A DNA stretch of 56,639 nucleotides from a bacterium (GTDB taxonomy: Bacteria; Planctomycetota; SZUA-567), in the NCBI GenBank assembly GCA_003245715.1, contig QKCJ01000017.1, positions 1 to 56,639 of the forward strand, written 5' to 3'. Below, one piece after another: positions 51,961-56,639 of the stretch. The notes beneath the pieces were generated by a model. That model saw only the letters and a program-made list of their open reading frames with translations, was not told the DNA's origin and searched no databases. A program made the position numbers and the translations under genes. Position 1 is the first letter of the stretch. Each line of letters opens with the position of its first letter.

Positions 51961-53304
51961 ATGAAAGTTTTTCGTTGGGGAGTAAGCGCTGTAGCAGCTC
52001 TTCTTCTCGCTAGCGGTTCAAGCTTTGCTGGTAACACAGACGAACTGAGCGCTATGAAGGCAACCATGGAGAACATGAAGCAGGAAGTTGAAGCAATGCG
52101 TGCTACAATTTCAGCTGAACGTGAAGCTATGCGTGCTAATGCTGGTGGTGCAGCTCCAGAAGCACTCACATCAGCAAATGGTAAGGCTACTGTTAAGATC
52201 GGTGGTAACTTCAAGATTCGTTATGATTACGGTTGGTTGTCAAACTACGCTGACTCAGACAACAATCAGCGTCGTACCCGCAGTTCTTGGGATATGTACA
52301 AGTCTCTTGTTACTTTTGACCTCTGCTTCACACCTGATACAAGTGCTTACATCGGTGTTCGTCTTGATAGAGGAACTGCTGGCGTTGGTAACCTTCTTGA
52401 CGAAGCTTGGTGGCTGTGGCAGAACATCGGCGGTACCGGTTTCGCACTGAAGGTTGGTCTTCAGACTCTCGAATACGGTATGTTCGATGGCGAAAATGAC
52501 CCATGGGGTCGCGCTCTGATTCTTGATCCTTTTGTAAAGGATCAGACAGTTGGTGCAACTCAGTCAACACAGGCTAGCTCAGCTAAGCACGACCAGGATA
52601 TCACATCAATGGGTATCACAGCTAGCTACAAGTGGGATCAGTTCAAGGTTGTTGCCGGTATCATGGCTGACCAGAACTACCTCGAAACAGACATGGGTGT
52701 GACAGGTTCAGGCGATAACCGTAACAACGGTCTTATCAACCACTACTTCACCTTCTACTATGATCCATGCTGGATGGAAGGTCTTCACTTCCAGGCTGGT
52801 TACCTCGGTAAGGTTGATGACGGTCAGGGTAACACCACAGTTGTTTACGACCCATTTGATTACTACGGTACAACACGTGGCGGATACTGGGGTGGTGCTA
52901 ACTACAACCCTAACTTCGACCTCGGCGTACAGTACGTTGCTGATTGCTGGGCTGTATATGCTGAAGCAACAGGTGCCGCTAACCCACTCTTCATTGATGG
53001 CGCATACCAGTTCGCAATGTCATTCGGTGCTGACTACAGCGTAACTGAAAAGCTCCGTGTTGGCGGTATGTTCGACGCAATGTACACAACAATGGATAGC
53101 GAAGCTGGAACAAAGTCAGGCGTAAATGTTAACGGTTTCAACGAATGGACACTTCGCGCAGCTCTCGGTGCTAAGTATGACTTCGGTAACGGCATCTACG
53201 TTCAGGCTCAGTACAGCCACTGGTGGAACAAGGCTTACGGTCTTGGAAATGACAACTGCAAGGACTACGACCAGATCACAGTTCAGACTGGCTTCAAGTT
53301 CTAA
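51961..53304 (+). CDS. Major outer-membrane beta-barrel protein with N-terminal coiled coil
   Basis: 447 residues. Signal peptide (VSAVAALLLASGSSFAG), then a short coiled coil (ELSAMKATMENMKQEVEAMR, continuing to about residue 60), then alternating beta strands with aromatic girdles (GGNFKIRYDYGWLS, LHFQAGYLGKVDD, LRAALGAKYDFGNGIYVQAQ) and a terminal Phe in TVQTGFKF, the usual BAM recognition end. Probably a porin. The coiled coil may tether it to the cell wall. Codon use is the most biased in the window (gct, ggt, gac, aag), indicating a very abundant protein. Confidence 0.85.
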   Translation: MKVFRWGVSAVAALLLASGSSFAGNTDELSAMKATMENMKQEVEAMRATISAEREAMRANAGGAAPEALTSANGKATVKIGGNFKIRYDYGWLSNYADSDNNQRRTRSSWDMYKSLVTFDLCFTPDTSAYIGVRLDRGTAGVGNLLDEAWWLWQNIGGTGFALKVGLQTLEYGMFDGENDPWGRALILDPFVKDQTVGATQSTQASSAKHDQDITSMGITASYKWDQFKVVAGIMADQNYLETDMGVTGSGDNRNNGLINHYFTFYYDPCWMEGLHFQAGYLGKVDDGQGNTTVVYDPFDYYGTTRGGYWGGANYNPNFDLGVQYVADCWAVYAEATGAANPLFIDGAYQFAMSFGADYSVTEKLRVGGMFDAMYTTMDSEAGTKSGVNVNGFNEWTLRAALGAKYDFGNGIYVQAQYSHWWNKAYGLGNDNCKDYDQITVQTGFKF

Positions 53305-53331
53305 TAGACCAGAAAAAGTCTAAAAATCTTA

Positions 53332-53365
53332 AAAGAGAACCCGAGTTATACCGGGTTCTCTTTTT
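53332..53365 (+). terminator. Terminator of the outer-membrane protein gene
   Basis: Twelve-bp stem AAAGAGAACCCG (53332-53343)/CGGGTTCTCTTT (53352-53363), 8-nt loop, followed by T. Confidence 0.92.
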
Positions 53366-53452
53366 CATTAATAATTGAATAGTTGAATATTGCTTTAAGT
53401 TGTAATGGAAATAAAATTATAAAATCAATCATTCTTATATCAGGTAATCTTT

Positions 53453-55357
53453 ATGTCTTTAAATGTAAAAGTTGAAAATACTTATTCTGGCCCGATGGAT
53501 CTTTTGCTGTATCTGGTAAAGCGGGATGAGATAGATATACATGATATACCGGTTGGTTATCTGACTAAAGAATATCTCTCGGAAATTAAAAGGCTTGAGC
53601 TGATAGATGTTGATGCTGGGGGCGAGTTTGTCGCTATGGCATCAATGCTGACAGAAATTAAAAGCAGGATGCTTATTCCGCCGGCGGAAGTGGAAGAGGG
53701 GGAAGAGGTTGAGGATGATTATGATCCGCGTCAGGGGTTGGTAAAAGCGCTTCTGGAGTATAAACGGTTTAAAGAAGTTGCTGCTGAGCTTGAGCAAATG
53801 TCTGAGATGTTTTCGCAGCGTTATGGCAGAACGGATCCGTATATTCCTGCTCTTCCGGCAGAAATATCAGAGAGTGCGCAGGAGTTGGGTGTTCTGGATC
53901 TTTTTGCGGCATTTCAGAAGATTGCCCGTAAAATGCTCAACAGCGCTGCTCCAAAAGAAATTATAAATGAAGAAGTTGCGACGGAAGTTCGCATAGAACA
54001 GATTAAGGACGTTATCGCTGTAAGAGACCGGGTTAGTTTTACAAGCCTGTTATCTGATAATCCAACCAGGGATGAAATGGTGGGCTTTTTTATCGCCCTG
54101 CTAGAGCTTATAAGGCTGAAGGTGATTAGGGCGCAACAGTCGGTTGATTTTTCCGAGATCTATTTTTTTGAAAGCACAAAAGAGATTGAGGTCTTTCAGG
54201 AAGAGGCGTCGCTGGAAATACCGGCAACGAATACAGGCAGACATCCTCTTGCTCTGGCATTAATATTTGCCGGTGTCGGCAGGACTGCTTCTGCAGGAGA
54301 GAAGAATATCTGTAACTCTGGATTTTCTTCAATTTTTACGCTTTATAACAAGTATTCAGCATATTGCAAGAAAGCCGGGGTGAATGTTGAGATTGCTTTT
54401 AATGCAGGTGCTCTTTTTCCGAATTTTCCCTGTGTGCCGCGTTCGGGTAAGTTAAAAAATATATACCGTATGCCAATTGAAAGCGCCATAATCGAAAAGG
54501 ATGAGCCGGAGTGTAATTCGCCTTTAAAGCATGATCTATCAAAAATAGAATATATCGCAGTTGCTTGTCGCAGTAAAAAGAACAAAATTGCGATCTGTTC
54601 AGGTAAGGTGCATATATTATTTCCGGAAATCAGAACAAAAGCATTCTCCTCAGTATCTTCACGTGCGGTAAAAGACTTTCTGGCATATAAGAAAGCTGAG
54701 GTTTGCAAGAAAAACAAGTTTGCAGTTTCGGTACACGAATTTATTTTAAAGCTGCCTGCTCGGATAAATAACAGGAAGATTGCCTTTCCTAAAGAAGTAA
54801 TTTGCGTCGTTGAAAAAAGCCAGATAGATGTTTGTCCGAAGGTTGAGGAGTATTCCGCAAATGCAATCAAATGCGGGAGTAAGATTCTGCTTAAAATAGA
54901 TTTGTTGCCATTGTTTAAGCGCGGCAATAAGGCATTAAAAGCAAAAAGATCTACATATTTTCTGGGAATGAAAATTATTCCGTGTGAAGTGATAAATGCG
55001 CCAAAGACAACAAAAAATATAGGATTATTCCCATCGGTGGTTCGTGCGAAGAAAATTAATAAATTGAAGAAATTGAAAGGTCAAATTGTTAATAATGTGG
55101 GTCCGAATACTGATTTGTGTCTTTGTTCTGATAATAAGATGTCTTTTGTCGGCAAAATAAATAATGAAATGAATATGGGTAGTTTGCGTAAAAAAAGTGA
55201 AACAATCGGGCAGATTAGAGATATATTCTGGAAGAAAGAGGTTGTTGTTGATAATAAAAAAACTGTAATTGGTGCAAAGCCACTGCGTTGTATCACAGAA
55301 GTTTTTCGGGCTAAGCCTTTAGTATCTAGGAAAACGAGCGCGAAATTTTTTCTGTGA
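53453..55357 (+). CDS. scpA: Segregation and condensation protein ScpA with long basic C-terminal extension
   Basis: Kleisin subunit of the SMC-ScpAB condensin. About 1-250 is ScpA: VENTYSGPMDLLLYLVKRDE, IDIHDIPVGYLTKEYL, EFVAMASMLTEIKSRMLIPP, and the C-terminal winged helix (FFIALLELIRLKVIRAQQSV). About 255-634 is an added region with no recognised domain, Lys-rich, with some fourteen Cys (AEVCKKNKF, DLCLCSDNK) and predicted mixed beta/loop. Typical ScpA is 230-280 residues. The frame stays open without interruption to a stop at 55357, so this is not an obvious frameshift. The extension is A+T-richer than the ScpA part. ScpB is not adjacent. Confidence 0.88.
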   Translation: MSLNVKVENTYSGPMDLLLYLVKRDEIDIHDIPVGYLTKEYLSEIKRLELIDVDAGGEFVAMASMLTEIKSRMLIPPAEVEEGEEVEDDYDPRQGLVKALLEYKRFKEVAAELEQMSEMFSQRYGRTDPYIPALPAEISESAQELGVLDLFAAFQKIARKMLNSAAPKEIINEEVATEVRIEQIKDVIAVRDRVSFTSLLSDNPTRDEMVGFFIALLELIRLKVIRAQQSVDFSEIYFFESTKEIEVFQEEASLEIPATNTGRHPLALALIFAGVGRTASAGEKNICNSGFSSIFTLYNKYSAYCKKAGVNVEIAFNAGALFPNFPCVPRSGKLKNIYRMPIESAIIEKDEPECNSPLKHDLSKIEYIAVACRSKKNKIAICSGKVHILFPEIRTKAFSSVSSRAVKDFLAYKKAEVCKKNKFAVSVHEFILKLPARINNRKIAFPKEVICVVEKSQIDVCPKVEEYSANAIKCGSKILLKIDLLPLFKRGNKALKAKRSTYFLGMKIIPCEVINAPKTTKNIGLFPSVVRAKKINKLKKLKGQIVNNVGPNTDLCLCSDNKMSFVGKINNEMNMGSLRKKSETIGQIRDIFWKKEVVVDNKKTVIGAKPLRCITEVFRAKPLVSRKTSAKFFL

Positions 55358-55384
55358 AATTATAGCAATTTCAGAATCAGATTA

Positions 55385-55412
55385 TTGACATTACGCTGAT
55401 AATAATTAGAAT
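55385..55412 (+). promoter_or_regulatory. Sigma70-type promoter of tRNA-Ala
   Basis: Perfect TTGACA (55385-55390), 16-bp spacer, TAGAAT (55407-55412), about 15 bp before the tRNA 5' end. Confidence 0.75.
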
Positions 55413-55427
55413 TTTAAAGATCAACAA

Positions 55428-55503
55428 GGGGGATTAGCTCAGTTGGGAGAGCGCATCGCTGGCAGCGATGAGGTCATCGGTTCGAACCCGTTATCCTCCA
55501 CCA
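55428..55503 (+). tRNA. tRNA-Ala (GGC)
   Basis: 76 nt. Acceptor GGGGGAT pairs with ATCCTCC (one G-U), D-arm AGCTCAGTTGGGAGAGC, anticodon stem CATCG/CGATG with loop CTGGCAG giving anticodon GGC, T-arm GGTTCGAACCC, discriminator A and encoded CCA (55501-55503). It marks the left edge of the accessory segment at the right end of the window. Confidence 0.96.
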
Positions 55504-55515
55504 ACTTACAAGAAG

Positions 55516-55552
55516 CCGCTACCGGAAATAAACAGCCGGATAGCGGTTTTTT
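55516..55552 (+). terminator. Terminator of tRNA-Ala
   Basis: CCGCTACCGG (55516-55525) pairs with CCGG-A-TAGCGG (55536-55546, one bulged A), followed by TTTTTT (55547-55552). It lies 12 bp after the tRNA. Confidence 0.88.
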
Positions 55553-55553
55553 A

Positions 55554-55928
55554 TTGTCGGAAACCGGAAAATGCCAAGATGTTATAGAGATCGCCAGAAA
55601 GCAAACCGGCAACAATTCGACAAGTCGCGGAAACGGGACATCTGATACCGGAACGACAAATCCGTCACAAATTTTGCCACAAATACGCGACAAATCTTTT
55701 ACACAGAATCTAGATAAATCTAGCAACCATCACCACGCAACAGAAACCGAAGAAATATTAGCTTCTGCCCCCTCTAAAAATGACGAATTCCTTGTCAACA
55801 AAGACATCCCCATATCTCAAGATTATTCATTGAGTCAAATTCAAACGATAGTTAAGCAATGTCCGGACATAACAGACAGCATAAAAAATGCAATAAAGGC
55901 ATTGTTAGATTCACTGACGAATCCCTAG
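55554..55928 (+). other. Doubtful small reading frame after tRNA-Ala
   Basis: The frame is open from inside the tRNA; the part that could be coding starts at TTG 55554 (about 124 residues). Composition is Ser/Thr/Asn/Gln-rich, with a more ordered C-terminus (DYSLSQIQTIVKQCPDITDS, then IKNAIKALLDSL). That end resembles short modules that follow integrases in PVC-type genomes, so this may be a remnant or accessory gene of an integrated element. No Shine-Dalgarno sequence is evident and the lower G+C suggests transfer. Confidence 0.35.
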
Positions 55929-56007
55929 CAGGGAGAGTATCAGTAACAATCATATACTGTCAATAGTCAATAAGATAAAGATTAGCACATAATAAAACGG
56001 GAAAAAT

Positions 56008-56535
56008 ATGAAGACAAAATTCACACGCCCTCCAAAAGGGTTATTAAGGCATAAGATCCTCGGCTTACCACATGAATACTATAATCAACTTAGAGAGTTT
56101 AATGCAAATGATAGAGGGCAGGATGTCATCCTGTATTCTCGCGTATCTCATATGAATCAATATAAGGAAGGCAATCTTGATAACCATATGAAATTCTTAC
56201 GCAAATTCGCTTATGATAATAACCTGTGTGTCGTCGCAGAATATAGCGAAGTAGGGAAAGGAAATGACCTTATGCGGCCAGAATTAACGGCAGCTTTAAA
56301 ACTATCAGACCAGAAAAAAATAATGGTGCTGGTAGGTTCATATGATCGTATTTGCAGACCTAATAAATGGTATGACAATAACAAGATGAAATGCTCAAAT
56401 TCTCCAAATGACTACAGAAAGCTCTTTTCGCAGTATCGTTATGCAAAAATTGTAGCAGTTGACTGTAAGGGAAGAAGGTGGGAAACCACGATAGGTGACC
56501 TTTCCCCACGATTCATACCATTTCTTATGTTATAG
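56008..56535 (+). CDS. Serine recombinase (resolvase) catalytic-domain protein
   Basis: 175 residues. About 38-125 match the resolvase/invertase catalytic domain: DVILYSRVSHMNQ with catalytic Ser47 and nearby Arg45, then LRKFAYDNNLCVVAEYSEVG, LMRPELTAALKL and VLVGSYDRICRP with the conserved Asp/Arg. No HTH or large C-terminal recombinase domain follows, so it is a catalytic-domain-only form or a truncated one. The extra N-terminal 35 residues are basic. ACGGGA precedes ATG 56008. Low G+C and position after tRNA-Ala suggest mobile DNA. Confidence 0.75.
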   Translation: MKTKFTRPPKGLLRHKILGLPHEYYNQLREFNANDRGQDVILYSRVSHMNQYKEGNLDNHMKFLRKFAYDNNLCVVAEYSEVGKGNDLMRPELTAALKLSDQKKIMVLVGSYDRICRPNKWYDNNKMKCSNSPNDYRKLFSQYRYAKIVAVDCKGRRWETTIGDLSPRFIPFLML

Positions 56536-56548
56536 TTTTTTCTCTTTG

Positions 56549-56601
56549 TTTGTCCAGAACAGAATGACGCAGCGTAGCGCAGACAGGCTGTTCTGGACAA
56601 A
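56549..56601. repeat. 14-bp perfect inverted repeat
   Basis: TTTGTCCAGAACAG (56549-56562) and CTGTTCTGGACAAA (56588-56601) around a 25-nt centre that itself contains CGCAGCGTAGCGCAG. It lies 13 bp past the recombinase stop. There is no T tract, so a simple terminator is less likely than a recombination or protein-binding site. Confidence 0.6.
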
Positions 56602-56639
56602 TAAATGCCTCCGGTGCTGGCGGACGATAACCCAGCGAA

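Noticed and set aside
53453..55357. Frameshift or fusion artefact explaining the long ScpA
   Set aside because: The frame is continuous with no stop or internal restart, and codon use stays plausible. A lost stop codon remains possible and is listed as the refutation test.
55443..55553. Open frame starting inside tRNA-Ala
   Set aside because: Its first 37 codons lie within the tRNA and its terminator, so that part cannot be a normal gene start.
56549..56601. Integron attC site
   Set aside because: The palindrome lacks the RYYYAAC and GTTRRRY core sites, and no integron integrase is nearby.
1..56639. CRISPR array, rRNA operon or insertion sequence
   Set aside because: No regularly spaced repeats, rRNA-like blocks, transposase genes or paired terminal repeats with target duplications were seen.

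Overview
The window looks like core chromosome of a Gram-negative-type bacterium, most likely from the Planctomycetes-Verrucomicrobia-Chlamydiae group and perhaps its Lentisphaerota/Kiritimatiellota side. This placement is an inference. It rests on a TPR protein ending in two RNA polymerase alpha-CTD modules, an amino-acid permease fused to a PTS EIIA domain, large TPR proteins of unknown function, an eboDE pair, and envelope genes (heptosyltransferase, GmhB, a beta-barrel protein). Promoters that can be read directly are sigma70-like with 16-18 bp spacing, and strong terminators follow several highly biased genes (fba, glgP, the TPR gene at 43753, the outer-membrane protein). No rRNA, CRISPR array or insertion sequence was seen.

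Layout. 1-1325: a tyrosine recombinase against the 3' end of tRNA-Tyr, apparently the edge of an integrated element. 1616-5506: purB, then an eboD-eboE pair. 5559-12056: mostly minus-strand housekeeping genes (DUF362 ferredoxin, pgsA, fxsA, a STAS protein, cupin, thyX, an ExeA-like ATPase, a D-2-hydroxyacid dehydrogenase). 12261-16599, plus strand: hslV, an amidohydrolase, a CheR-like methyltransferase, dus, gmhB, ruvC. 16602-20834, minus strand: a 923-residue membrane TPR/beta-propeller-like protein and the TPR/double alpha-CTD protein. 21067-24697, minus strand: TPR protein, NtrC-type regulator, aminotransferase.

24861-33530 is the most striking block: seven tightly overlapping minus-strand genes in the order PilZ-like/pentapeptide protein, MCP, CheW, CheR, Cys-containing CheW, CheA-REC, CheB. 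The MCP to CheB order matches the Wsp surface-sensing system (wspA-B-C-D-E-F), but the diguanylate cyclase WspR is missing from the window. An orphan NtrC-type regulator, an HTH-REC protein and the PilZ-like protein are possible alternative outputs.

33849-45135: central carbon genes (class II aldolase with a Cys-rich tail, glycogen phosphorylase), a CE7 esterase, the fliW-csrA pair, a prepilin peptidase, an HTH-REC regulator, a twin-hairpin RNA candidate and a conserved-looking TPR protein. 45272-55357: permease-EIIA fusion, two paralogous small membrane proteins, a heptosyltransferase, crcB, an SGNH hydrolase with Cys in place of the catalytic Ser, a major outer-membrane protein, and ScpA with a basic Cys-containing extension of about 380 residues.

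55428-56639: tRNA-Ala followed by low-G+C accessory DNA with a serine-recombinase domain and a 14-bp palindrome. The core segment is therefore bracketed by two tRNA genes, each with a recombinase gene on its outer side.
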